From Baffinella frigidus (taxonomy: Eukaryota > Cryptophyceae > Cryptomonadales > Baffinellaceae): DNA of 10,853 nt. Position numbers and translations under genes: made by a program. Position 1 is the stretch's first letter. Each line of letters begins with the position of its first letter. The notes under the pieces are model-generated. The model saw only the letters and a program-made list of their open reading frames with translations, ran no database searches and was not told the DNA's origin. Positions 6,901 to 10,853 of this stretch are shown here, piece by piece. The stretch is taken from contig MU646812.1 in the NCBI GenBank assembly GCA_026770585.1, positions 214,810 through 225,662 of the forward strand, read 5' to 3'.

Positions 6901-9790
6901 AGGCAGCCAAGTATCTCTGGTACACATCCGGCCGTCTATATCCGGTACAAATCCGGGCCCACACGAGGAGAAATACATCACTTCTGGTGGCTGGTGGCAA
7001 GAGGTGAGGCAGGCCCGTTTCTTAAGGCTCATAGACTTTTGTATCACTCAACTCAAGGCTCAAGGGCTTACCTAGGACCTGTATCGAGAGTAATAAAGAA
7101 GAAGGTGAGGCGGGGATATATTTGCACGTCGAGAGATTTCGCTCAGACCGCCCTGTGAGCGGGCTGGGTTCCGGGCGGGAGGTTCCCTCCGCGCCTCCTG
7201 AGAACTGTCGAGGACCAACCTCCGGATCTGGAGATATTTCTAGTCAGCTATCTGATGACTTCACGCGTTGCCTGATAAGGTGGGGCAGGGATAAATCTGC
7301 ACGTCGTAGCCGTCGGCGGTGGCCCTGTCCTTCTGCCCCGCACACTCCGCCTTGTTCGCGATCACGGCCTACGGCCCTACGGTAGGCAATCCGTAGAGAC
7401 ATAGCCGGGTTCCTACGGATAAGGTAACCAAAAATGGCTTAGATTTGGCCGTATTGTCCCTGAGTAGCTTGCCGTGTGGTTGGATGTGGTCTGAGGTGAG
7501 GTTGTTTTGGTGGGTGGGAGGTGGAGTTAGAATCCATCCGGAAAATGCTCGTATGAGCGGCCGACACGGGGTACAGTATGTGGCACAATGCGTCGAGCAT
7601 GTGCGGCGCTGACGCGGATTGTTTGGCAATCAATTATCAATCTCTCTGAGGCGGGGGTACATCTGCACGTCGTAGCCGTCGGCGGTGGCCCGGTCCTCCT
7701 GCCCCGCACACCCCGCGTTGTTGGCGAGCACGTCTAACCCGTCGCTGCGAAAGAAAGGGGAAATGTCATTGATGACTTGAGGTCATGATGGGGCGCTTTC
7801 TGGCGTTGAGCCCTTGAGCCTTGGCTTTTGTGTCACTCTCCTGCCCTGCAGACCCCGCGGTGTTGGTGAGCACGTCTCACCCGTCGCTGCGAAAGAAAGG
7901 GGAAATGTTATTTTCACTCATGGCAAGAAAAAGGGGCAGGATTCGGTCGGTGAGACCTTTATTCACAGGGGAGAGAGCTTATTAATACCAACACGTCTAA
8001 CTCGTCGCTGCAAAAGAAAGGGGCAGGATTCGGTCAGTGAGATGCATTTATTGACAGGGGAGAGAGCTTTATTGATACCAACACGGCCGGTATGAATCTT
8101 CACCCACGGAGGCGCTCGTGTAAACCGGCACCCCGCTCTGGATTCTAAAACTTTTTTTCATAATTTGGGCCCAAAATGCAGCCTTTTGGTCTAAAATCAT
8201 TTTGAAGCGCCAACCGACGCTTGAAGCTCATAGGCTAACGTCCTGAAAATGGGGTAGTTAGGGACCTCCTACCGTAGGTCGAGGGATCCTAGGACCAAAA
8301 AGTCTCGGCCTACGGTTGGAGATCCTAGGCAATGCCGTAGGCCTAACTACCCCCTTTTCAGGCCGTTACCCTATTAAAGCGCCAACCAACTCGGCTTTCA
8401 AAGGTGGCCAGCCTCCCCCTCAAGTTGTGGGAATCGGATATTTTAGGTGCCAGATTGATGGATTCTGGCACTATTTCAACTTGGGTGGGGTGGCAGTTCA
8501 CAATAGTAGGTATCGATCATCATGGCAGGCCGTCCGTCGGTTTTCTCTCTCTTCCGGCAAACACCGAGCGAGATATCCCGCGGGGGACCAAATGGTCGAA
8601 TTTGGCGGTACGTAATGCCCTTGAAGACCGCCGGATTCCGGCGTCGGTTATTTTTAAAACCCCAAAAGCAAGATGTTTTGAGTTTTAAGACGGGTACGTA
8701 ATTTTCCATTTGTGCAAACCGTGAGGGCTGGTGGGAAGAGGACCTCTTCCTCTGTTCGAGTGAAGCTCCATATCCATATGATGTATTTGTTGAGGACCGT
8801 TGAGCCTATCAACAGTAAGTTTAGTCCCATCATCAAAACCATTCAGACGTAGATGGACGGTTAATTTGTACGGGAGATCCTTCTTCAAAAAAGTGATGAC
8901 GCCACCAGATTCAGCGGGACAGCGCTAGGAAGAGGACCTGCCGAGCTGGTTGGCCACGGCCCTGGCGGCAGCGCGCACGCTCTCGAGCGACTGCAGGTCG
9001 CACTCGATCTGCGTGATCGACGCTCCTGCGCGACAGCTAGCTCCGCTTCAAAAATACCGTGTACTGAAAACGTTTTGTTTCTTTTGAAAAATGCCGAATC
9101 GCCAGCTCGTCCAGCCTCGAGTGGGCACGGGATATCTAGCGCTGCCTCAGCTGGGTTGGCTTACTATTCTCAAGTTGGGTGCGTGGTACAATGCAAGTCG
9201 ACGTTGGCGCGAGAAAGAGCCCGGTATCGCCAAATTGGCGAGACCAAATCAGACTGAGACAGAGCCAGCAGTCTGCAGGGTGGGAGAGAATTCTAGTCAT
9301 TGCGAGCCGAAATCCGAAGAGCTGTGGTCGGGGTGTGCCTGGGACGGACTCCTTGAGAGAGGCGAGGGCCTTGTCTGCGCGCTCCGACTGCCGGTTGAGC
9401 ACCAGAACATCTGCGCCCCTGATCGCGCACGCGCGCGCCGCGAAGTAACCGGTCCGTGTCATGCCTGCCGGACCGTAGTGTGCTGTCGTGCTGTGTTGAT
9501 AACTGGGATGCACGCCCGGATCAACCCAGACCCTCAATTTTCAATCTTAGGCAGTACACAGTCAGCACCTTGGAGCCCTCATATGCAACGGCGTTGCGTT
9601 GTCAGGACATGGATATCAGAACCACCTGTAGAGATGCTGGGGGATGCGTGCAGGCGGGCCGGGGCACCCACCCGGTGATGGCGATGTGCTTCCCCTTGAG
9701 GTCAGGCAGGCCGTCCACGAAGGCGTCGTAGATCGCGTTCGGCTTGGCGGGGGGGTTGTGGGGGTCCCAGCGGCTCATCAAATTGCCCAT
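208..9790 (-). CDS. Short-chain dehydrogenase/reductase gene in 13 small exons, 3' end outside window
   Basis: A classical SDR: an NAD(P)-dependent oxidoreductase related to retinol dehydrogenase/WWOX-type enzymes; substrate unknown. The joined exons give 923 nt (307 codons plus 2 nt). Visible landmarks in the conceptual protein are ITG at 38-40 and TGYF at 45-48 (cofactor motif), CDLQS near 91, NNAG at 120-123, NHLSHF near 143, VVNHTS at 170-175 (catalytic Ser), Tyr212 and Lys216 (YxxxK), NPG at 243-245, and AQSAA at 259-263. Exon phases agree at all junctions, but two donors (exons 1 and 8) are not GT. The start ATG at 9788-9790 has an in-frame TAA six codons upstream. Exon 8 holds an in-frame TAG (codon 209). 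The expected C-terminal exon is missing and should lie left of position 1, because exon 13 ends at a GTAAGC donor. Either a living gene with an odd exon 8, or a recent pseudogene. The family call is firm; the subfamily is inferred from memory of motif order. Confidence 0.9.
285..430. repeat. Short tandem repeats in SDR intron 12
   Basis: The phrase ACAGGGCTCAAGGGTGGACA recurs at about 302 and 337. CGGCGAAATACAGGGGTT occurs at about 275 and 367. TTAATTCCGGCG-type units close the block. Related to inverted segments at 1288-1328 and 1535-1580. Confidence 0.75.
492..555. repeat. Partial duplicate of exon 12 with its donor (64-bp direct repeat with 721-784)
   Basis: This block matches 721-784 over 64 bases with two differences I can count. 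It contains the last 54 bases of exon 12 and the donor CCCAAG|GTACC, but not the acceptor or the first six codons. One difference changes the Trp codon of exon 12 to AGG. The two copies flank the TIR element at 556-718 directly. Confidence 0.92.
556..718. mobile_element. Family-1 TIR element (copy a), about 163 bp, SDR intron 12
   Basis: Left end CACACAACGGGCTACGAAGG, right end CCTTCGAAGTCCGCTGTGTG, forming imperfect inverted termini. The interior carries a palindrome-rich block with CTACGGATTGCCTACCGTAG. No open frame of transposase type; a non-autonomous MITE-like element. It ends twelve bases from the exon 12 donor. Confidence 0.85.
731..802 (-). CDS. SDR exon 12: DGAVSLLTCM...QSGQLWEPK
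   Basis: Encodes residues 264-287, DGAVSLLTCMVGPNV then QSGQLWEPK. It continues AQSAA from exon 11 into the usual DGxxxLLxC helix and the SGxLxxPK turn. Acceptor CCGAGCAG|GAC and donor CCCAAG|GTACCC are both phase 0. Its last 54 bases plus the donor are repeated at 492-555 without an acceptor, so this is the usable copy. Confidence 0.92.
1288..1580. mobile_element. Composite inverted-repeat element in SDR intron 11
   Basis: Outer inverted arms: about 1288-1328 (GTAAGGGTGCACACCCTGAT...) and about 1535-1580 (ending GGGCATCCACCCTTAG). Inside, 1329-1495 has its own inverted termini (GGAAACCTTCGGAAAGTT against AACTTTCCAAAGGTTTC) and a core with TCCTAGGACCAAAA and TCCTAGGCAATGCCGTAGG. This core is shared with the element at 8242-8362. 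Confidence 0.75.
1781..1885. mobile_element. 105-bp TIR element (family 2, copy a), SDR intron 11
   Basis: Termini TATCCCTTAGGTGGC and CACCGTTTAAGGGGTA. Core GTCCTAGGCAGGTC followed by CCTACGGTAGGGCGTATGCG. Same length as the copies at 4304 and 4565. TA at both ends suggests a TA target duplication, as for Tc1/mariner-type MITEs. Confidence 0.85.
1933..1975 (-). CDS. SDR exon 11: AQSAA helix start
   Basis: Encodes residues 250-263, LQTILMNYCAQSAA. The A-Q-S-A segment followed by D-G in exon 12 is the family's conserved AQSxEDG-like stretch. Acceptor GGCTGCAG|G completes the split Thr codon; donor GCTGCG|GTATC, phase 0. Confidence 0.85.
2299..2453. mobile_element. Long inverted-repeat element, SDR intron 10
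   Basis: Arms of about 60 bases. The inner part is best matched: CCGGCAACGAAACTTACTAC at 2338 against GTAGTAAATTTCGTTGCCG near 2395. The outer part (GGACGAGTATTTATGATA against TGACAAGTACTCGCTG) is imperfect. Centre of about 31 bases. Confidence 0.8.
2487..2779. repeat. Direct repeat pair in SDR intron 10
   Basis: Units at about 2487-2552 and 2714-2779 share GCAAGACTCGAGCGAACCAC and AACGGGTTTCGAG. A more decayed relative lies near 2250-2300. CTTTTGAGCGG near 2138 and 2658 also appears inverted near 2553. Confidence 0.8.
2828..2865 (-). CDS. SDR exon 10: PG loop after the active site
   Basis: Encodes residues 237-248, VKALVANPGLCL, plus two bases. The VxxxxPG strand and loop follow the YxxxK helix in SDRs; Asn243 stands where His is common. 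Acceptor GACCAG|GTC, phase 0; donor CTCAC|GTCG, phase 2, although a nearby GT two codons earlier has the same phase. Relatives usually have about 8-15 more residues before the next conserved helix, so a deletion or an unseen micro-exon in intron 10 is possible. Confidence 0.85.
2911..3163. repeat. CAA/CACCAA microsatellite in SDR intron 9
   Basis: A hexanucleotide CACCAA zone, then a pure CAA zone of over 20 units near 3010-3080, then a second CACCAA zone to 3155. In gene sense it is a G/T tract lying between the exon 9 donor and the exon 10 acceptor. It produces long artefact frames of poly-Leu/Val, poly-Asn and poly-Cys. Confidence 0.95.
3205..3273 (-). CDS. SDR exon 9: SKLAN, Lys of YxxxK
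   Basis: Encodes residues 214-236: QSKLANVLFTMGLHERL then QAKGSK. Lys216 is the catalytic lysine, and K-L-A-N is near-invariant in this SDR group. Acceptor GTGGGCAG|C and donor TCCAAG|GTTTC are both phase 0 and flank exactly 23 codons. Confidence 0.94.
3311..3471. mobile_element. Family-1 TIR element (copy b) making up nearly all of SDR intron 8
   Basis: Left end CCACACAGCAGGCTACGCAG, right end CCCTTCGATGTCCGCTGTGTGG. Core CTACGGATTGCCTACCGTAG as in copy a. Intron 8 spans 3274-3467, so the element covers all but 37 bases of it and overlaps the exon 8 edge by about four bases. Confidence 0.85.
3468..3499 (-). CDS. SDR exon 8: Tyr of YxxxK, with in-frame TAG
   Basis: Thirty-two bases encoding, after the Val codon shared with exon 7, EPGKT, stop, DAYH. 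Tyr212 pairs with Lys216 in exon 9 to make the YxxxK motif. Acceptor GCTCCAG|TG has the phase set by exon 7, and the exon end has the phase needed by exon 9. The stop (TAG at 3480-3482) sits where relatives have Trp three residues before Tyr, one base from TGG. The 3' edge reads CAC|ACAGCGG, with no GT: the TIR of an inserted element begins at the exon edge. A GT donor exists six bases inside the exon but in the wrong frame for this reading, and its use would remove the catalytic Tyr. Confidence 0.7.
3673..3784. repeat. 55-bp tandem duplication in SDR intron 7
   Basis: GGCCGAATCAACTTTAAGGA...TTGTAAGTAGATGCG and GGCGGAATCAACTTTAGGAG...TTGTAAGTAGATATG are successive, each ending in GGTAGC. Upstream (3512-3592) AGTCAATTCTCGGCA is similarly repeated as AGTCAATTCTTGGCA. 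Confidence 0.8.
3828..4205. repeat. Degenerate telomere-like array inside SDR intron 7
   Basis: About 378 bases of TTTAGGG, TTTGGGG and TTGAGGG variants with local homogenised blocks (several successive TTTGGGG units, five successive TTGAGGG units). Same orientation as the array at 1-198. In gene sense it starts about seven bases after the exon 7 donor (GTAAAC). It occupies more than half of the 713-bp intron. Confidence 0.92.
4213..4261 (-). CDS. SDR exon 7: YYGKHGGDLGG loop
   Basis: Encodes residues 187-202, ARYYGKHGGDLGGNTP, plus one base. The G-K-x-G-G-x-L-G-G loop is typical of this algal/protist SDR group. Acceptor ATGGCAG|GCC, phase 0; donor CCAG|GTAAAC, phase 1. A TIR element end (CTGTGTGG) lies about nine bases upstream of the exon, and a telomere-like array begins right after the donor. 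Confidence 0.9.
4272..4456. mobile_element. Family-1-like TIR element hosting a nested 105-bp element
   Basis: Left end CACACAGCGGGTCATGAACGG, right end CCCTTCGTAGTCCGCTGTTTG. Without the nested 105 bp it is about 80 bp. Its left end is about nine bases upstream (in gene sense) of the exon 7 acceptor. Confidence 0.75.
4304..4408. mobile_element. 105-bp TIR element (family 2, copy b), nested in a family-1 element
   Basis: Termini TATCCCTTAAGTGTCC and GGCCACTTGAGGGATA. Core identical in layout to the other two copies. It sits inside a family-1-like element whose ends are at about 4272 and 4456, so it inserted later. Confidence 0.88.
4565..4669. mobile_element. 105-bp TIR element (family 2, copy c), SDR intron 6
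   Basis: Termini TATCCCTCAAGTGCCC and GGTCACTTAAGGGATA. Core GTCCTAGGCAGGTCCTAGG and CCGTAGGGCGTATGCGCC. Nearly identical to the copy at 4304-4408, which implies recent shared origin. Confidence 0.88.
4692..4817. mobile_element. Diverged family-1-like TIR element, SDR intron 6
   Basis: Left end CCACACAGCAGGCCACCAAG and right end CTCTGAAGACCGCTGCGTGTG form imperfect inverted termini. The interior is unrelated to the standard family-1 core. Confidence 0.6.
5219..5263. repeat. 21-bp tandem duplication in SDR intron 6
   Basis: TTTTCGCGTAGATTTTGAAAC is followed at once by TTTTCGTGTAGATTTTGAAAA. It lies a few bases downstream (gene sense) of the exon 6 donor. Confidence 0.8.
5276..5332 (-). CDS. 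SDR exon 6: catalytic serine strand
   Basis: Encodes residues 168-186, ARVVNHTSAIRVCPATPAQ. VVNHTS is the strand that ends in the catalytic Ser (Ser175). Acceptor TGCAG|GCG and donor GCGCAG|GTCC, both phase 0, flank exactly 19 codons. GC-rich relative to the neighbouring intron. The overlapping plus-strand open frame here is a shadow. Confidence 0.92.
5536..5672. mobile_element. TIR element with CACACGGTGGACTACGA ends, SDR intron 5
   Basis: Left end CCACACGGTGGACTACGA and right end TCGTAGTCCACCGTATG match as inverted termini. The interior includes GGTCACGTTACCCGCGGATA, a motif also seen at 2094 and, reversed, at 2586. It abuts the next element at 5674. Confidence 0.75.
5674..5857. mobile_element. 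Family-1 TIR element (copy c) beside the exon 5 donor
   Basis: Left end CCACACAGCGGGCTACGAAG, right end CCTTCGAAGTCCGCTGTGG. Contains the family core CCTACCGTAGGGTCCTAGGT and an internal direct duplication of GAAGGGATTTTCGGGTATGA. Ends six bases from the exon 5 donor. Confidence 0.85.
5864..5945 (-). CDS. SDR exon 5: TNHLSHF helix
   Basis: Encodes residues 141-167: QTNHLSHFLLAKELMPLL then EKAVERNGE. The N-H-L-S-H-F pattern is the active-site Asn helix of this SDR group. Acceptor TTCCAG|G completes the split Met codon from exon 4; donor GAG|GTCTAC, phase 0. A terminal-inverted-repeat element ends six bases downstream of the donor. Confidence 0.94.
6048..6166. repeat. Direct repeat pair in SDR intron 4
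   Basis: CGATGTGAGTGTAATACAAA with GCACCAAAGTACCAA near 6050, and CGATGTGATTGTGATACAAA with GCACCAACGCACCAA near 6132. Confidence 0.75.
6240..6264. repeat. Perfect 11-bp hairpin
   Basis: AAAACGCTCAG, three-base loop AAT, CTGAGCGTTTT. AGTTGACAC occurs on both sides (about 6225 and 6271), giving a small element-like structure in intron 4. Confidence 0.7.
6360..6507. mobile_element. 148-bp TIR element, SDR intron 4
   Basis: Long inverted arms of about 43 bases: ATCCCGCCGAGCATT...ACTGGACATT on the left, AATGTCCAGT...GCTCGGCGGGAT on the right. The 60-bp centre holds a G run. No coding capacity. Confidence 0.88.
6557..6718. mobile_element. Family-1 TIR element (copy d), SDR intron 4
   Basis: Left end CCACACAGCAGACTCCGAAGG, right end CCCTTCGTAGCCCGCTGTTTG. 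Includes a near-perfect hairpin at about 6670-6702 (GATTTTCGGTGG, CACAG, CCACCGAAAATC). Confidence 0.82.
6863..6968. repeat. Nested inverted repeat, SDR intron 4
   Basis: Outer arms CGTGTGGGTGGCCTGGATTTG and CAAATCCGGGCCCACACGAG; inner arms GTACCAGAGA and TCTCTGGTAC. A second GGTACA/TGTACC pair makes the structure fold back twice. Confidence 0.7.
7287..7365 (-). pseudogene. Broken copy A of SDR exon 4
   Basis: In the minus frame it reads IANKAECAGQKDRATADGY, then DVQI. NNAG has become NKAE. The donor GTACC has become TTATCC, and the acceptor side is replaced by the element at 7366. It lies 3' of the real exon in gene order. Confidence 0.88.
7366..7515. mobile_element. Inverted, truncated family-1 copy (e) carrying an intron 8 tail
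   Basis: Family-1 core in the opposite orientation (CCTACGGTAGGCAATCCGTA), lacking one terminus. From 7474 on, GTGTGGTTGGATGTGGTCTG and the next 20 or so bases match the reverse complement of 3274-3316, which is the 3' end of intron 8, up to the position of its acceptor. One edge abuts the broken exon 4 copy at 7287-7365. Confidence 0.8.
7661..7744 (-). CDS. SDR exon 4: NNAG motif
   Basis: Encodes residues 113-139: DGLDVLANNAG, then CAGQEDRATADGYDVQ. NNAG is the SDR hallmark that stabilises the central sheet. The acceptor has a clean pyrimidine tract (CCCCTTTCTTTCGCAG|C); the donor is CAGAT|GTACCC, phase 2, with the ATG codon split across the intron. Degenerate copies of this exon lie on both sides (7287-7365 and 7838-7908). 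This copy alone has no stop, an intact NNAG and both splice sites. Confidence 0.93.
7838..7908 (-). pseudogene. Broken copy C of SDR exon 4 (acceptor half)
   Basis: Carries the pyrimidine tract and CGCAG acceptor, then DG, stop (TGA for TTA), DVLTNTAGSAGQE. NNAG has become NTAG. The donor half is missing. It lies 5' of the real exon in gene order. Confidence 0.88.
7927..8086. repeat. Tandem repeat beside the exon 4 copies
   Basis: Units AAAGGGGCAGGATTCGGTC...AGGGGAGAGAGC...ATACCAACACG at about 7927-7994 and 8013-8086. The second is preceded by another trace of the exon 4 acceptor (CGTCGCTGCAAAAGAAAGGGG near 7993). Confidence 0.8.
8242..8362. mobile_element. 121-bp TIR element, SDR intron 3
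   Basis: Termini CCTGAAAATGGGGTAGTTAGG and CCTAACTACCCCCTTTTCAGG match closely as inverted repeats. Core TCCTAGGACCAAAA and ATCCTAGGCAATGCCGTAGG is shared with the element at 1329-1495. AAGCGCCAACC occurs on both outer sides (about 8203 and 8375). Confidence 0.85.
8404..8688 (+). other. Open frame inside SDR intron 3, unrecognised
   Basis: A 94-codon plus-strand frame starting MASLPLKLWESD and ending KARCFEF. The composition is protein-like and no low-complexity tract is present, but I recognise no family and see no splice or promoter context. It could be a fragment of a transposon protein or chance. The remainder of intron 3 (8690-8937) shows nothing I can name. Confidence 0.2.
8938..9025 (-). 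CDS. SDR exon 3: acidic CDLQS strand and following helix
   Basis: Encodes residues 84-111: ASITQIECDLQSLESV then RAAARAVANQLG. The C-D-L-x-S-x-x-S-V pattern is the usual SDR segment whose Asp contacts the adenine ring. Acceptor CGCAG|GA; donor GGCAG|GTCC, phase 2, completed by the first base of exon 4 to give Ser112. GC-rich against an AT-richer surrounding intron. Confidence 0.92.
9339..9464 (-). CDS. SDR exon 2: second half of Rossmann glycine motif
   Basis: Encodes residues 42-82, with TGYFAARACAIRGADVLVLN (second half of TGxxxGxG, helix, second strand) followed by RQSERADKALASLKESVP. Acceptor is GGCAG|GC. The donor is GC: CCCAG|GCACAC, phase 1, and it joins to exon 3 to give Gly83. GT sites inside this part of the exon are in other phases. 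The motif reads TGCMTRTG where TGCTSGTG is usual, so Arg44 takes the place of a glycine that lies near the cofactor pyrophosphate. Confidence 0.9.
9465..9669 (-). other. SDR introns 1 and 2 region (intron 1 here; intron 2 at 9026-9338)
   Basis: The shortest-range introns of the gene, 205 and 313 bp. I see no TIR element in either. A 195-codon plus-strand frame over this area is antisense to exon 2 and is not a separate gene. Confidence 0.7.
9670..9790 (-). CDS. SDR exon 1: start codon, N-terminal tail, first half of glycine motif
   Basis: Encodes residues 1-40: MGNLMSRWDP at the start, NPPAKPNAIYDAF in the middle, and LKGKHIAITG as the first beta strand and start of the nucleotide-binding motif. 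Gly2, Asn3 and Ser6 fit an N-myristoylation consensus, so membrane attachment is possible. The frame needed by exon 2 requires the exon to end on the T at 9670 (T|GGGTGC), which is not a GT donor. GT dinucleotides begin at 9671 and 9667, giving the wrong phase by one or two bases. This may be a non-canonical donor, a one-base error in the G run, or a mutation. Confidence 0.88.
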
Positions 9791-10229
9791 TTTTGGAGGT
9801 CCTTTTTAAAGAGGGGCGTATCTCAGCTGACCCTCTTATTCATGAAGGTTATGAGTGCACCCATGGGGATAATATACCACGCGACGACAGGCTGTATCCC
9901 AAACACCTCTTATTTTTTTTAACAAGTATTATAACGGTCACGCTTACGGGGTCGTGACGAGTCACTTGCACCTTTTCAGAAGGTCACAGCGCGGTCATTT
10001 TAAAGATCCTTGACGAAAAGGTTAATATTGGTGGACGTGAATTGAATAGAAAGACAGTTATCGAAAAGTGATTTTCTAGATATCCCTCCGCGCCCGGGGG
10101 GGGAAATCCCTTAGGCCCGTTTCTCACGAAAGTTTTGGAGATCCCGGAATGCCTTTAAAGCCCATCTAATCACTTTTTCGGTACAAATTTTACAATCACG
10201 TACCGCTATATCTATTCCCGTTCATGGTC

Positions 10230-10298
10230 AAAAATCGCATTACGGGATTTGGGTGAAGCGACTAGATGGACCGAGACCCAAATCCCGTAATGCGATTT
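10230..10298. repeat. Perfect 23-bp inverted repeat upstream of the gene
   Basis: AAATCGCATTACGGGATTTG with GGT on the left; ACCCAAATCCCGTAATGCG with ATTT on the right; loop of about 21 bases. Part of the arm (GGTAATGCGATTT) is repeated again at about 10301. Confidence 0.88.
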
Positions 10299-10327
10299 CC
10301 GGTAATGCGATTTTTTTAGTTAATTTT

Positions 10328-10372
10328 CAATCGGTGCAAGGTCACATCCTTTTCAAATGGTCGCACCGATTC
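10328..10372. repeat. Inverted repeat AATCGGTGC / GCACCGATT
   Basis: Nine-base arms around a 27-base centre that itself has CATCC and related fold-back. Lies between two other inverted repeats. Confidence 0.6.
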
Positions 10373-10436
10373 ACTTATTATTGACACTTATTGACTTTAT
10401 TCGAAAGTGAAATGCACGGCGCAGAAATGAGGCGAG

Positions 10437-10476
10437 CTTAGACTTCGTTCAGGGTTATCACAAGTCGAAGTCTAAG
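10437..10476. repeat. Perfect 11-bp inverted repeat
   Basis: CTTAGACTTCG and CGAAGTCTAAG with an 18-base loop. Confidence 0.75.
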
Positions 10477-10853
10477 TCAAGTAACTGCCACTACCCATAT
10501 TATAAGGGAGCCACCAAGGAGCGTCGTTAAAACCCGATGAACCTTTCGGCCCCTCGGTCAACGTATTACTCCCCGATGTCTCCACTTATGCAGAGCACCC
10601 CGTTGCGTGGGGCCCCTGCCTAAGCCACACACAGTTGCCCCGGACTGGGCAAAAGTATGTGGACCACTCTCCTTGCGGGCCACTTATACCACGCGAAGAG
10701 AGCAGAAAAACCCCTCCACCACCTAGGCCCCCCACGTTGCAGTGCGAGAAAAGCCCTTCTGTGCAGCCTCGATCGGACAGGTCCCCCCCCCCCATCTGAG
10801 GCTCCCCCCCCCTCCGACCGAGGCCCCCCCCCCGGCGGTGGCTATCCCCCCCC

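Larger units (their letters stand above)
9791..10853 (-). promoter_or_regulatory. Upstream flank of the SDR gene
   Basis: No gene recognised. In gene sense a TATATTA lies at 9876-9870, about 80 bases before the ATG, as a weak core-promoter candidate. ATACCACGCGA occurs at 9874 and again at 10686. Three inverted repeats cluster at 10230-10476. The last 70 bases are C homopolymers separated by short unique stretches. Confidence 0.3.

Noticed and set aside
6595-7158. Overlapping frames on both strands with repeated WYKS/ICTGY-like peptides
   Set aside because: They arise from the nested inverted repeat at 6863-6968 read on both strands.
7287-7908. Mutually exclusive alternative exons 4
   Set aside because: Copy A lacks a donor and acceptor; copy C has a stop and lacks the donor half. 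Neither could replace exon 4.
9091-9678. 195-codon plus-strand open frame
   Set aside because: Antisense to exon 2 and its flanking introns; no recognisable domain, while the minus strand gives a clear SDR.
1-10853. CRISPR array, tRNA, rRNA or bacterial operon
   Set aside because: No spaced identical repeats of CRISPR type, no cloverleaf or rRNA core seen, and the gene structure is intron-rich eukaryotic.

Overview
The window is nuclear DNA of a eukaryote, most likely a unicellular alga or related protist. It has TTTAGGG-type telomere-like arrays, introns with at least one GC-AG pair, mostly AG|G acceptors, and many small terminal-inverted-repeat (TIR) elements. A dinoflagellate-like or other introner-rich alga would fit, but I cannot fix the lineage. 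There are no bacterial operons, rRNA, tRNA or CRISPR arrays.

The long open frames are not the genes. Read on the minus strand, the window carries one gene cut into 13 recognised small exons (32 to 126 nt) spread from 9790 down to 208. Joined, they give 923 nt, about 307 codons, of a classical short-chain dehydrogenase/reductase (SDR) of the retinol-dehydrogenase/WWOX-like type. Order and phase are conserved along the chain. In sense order the exons carry the N-terminal region and first half of the glycine motif; the rest of the Rossmann start; a CDLQS strand; NNAG; the TNHLSHF helix; VVNHTS; GGDLGG; AYH; QSKLAN (with AYH, the YxxxK motif); the NPG loop; AQSAA; a QSGQLWEPK segment; and a penultimate piece ending at a good donor (GTAAGC). 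The last exon should lie left of position 1.

The introns (194 to 1715 bp) are filled with TIR elements of several families (one about 160 bp, one of exactly 105 bp, and others), nested insertions, exon duplicates, a long CAA/CACCAA microsatellite, and two telomere-like arrays. Each array starts immediately downstream (sense strand) of a splice donor, so both are best read as intron sequence and not as a chromosome end; their orientation also argues against a left telomere. Several TIR elements end within about 12 nt of a splice site, and one makes up almost all of intron 8.

The gene may be decaying. Exon 8 has an in-frame TAG where the family has Trp, the exon 1 and exon 8 donors are not GT in the required phase, and Arg replaces a glycine in the cofactor motif. 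Everything else is in phase. Positions 9791-10853 are the upstream flank, with strong inverted repeats, a weak TATA-like site and C homopolymers at the window edge.
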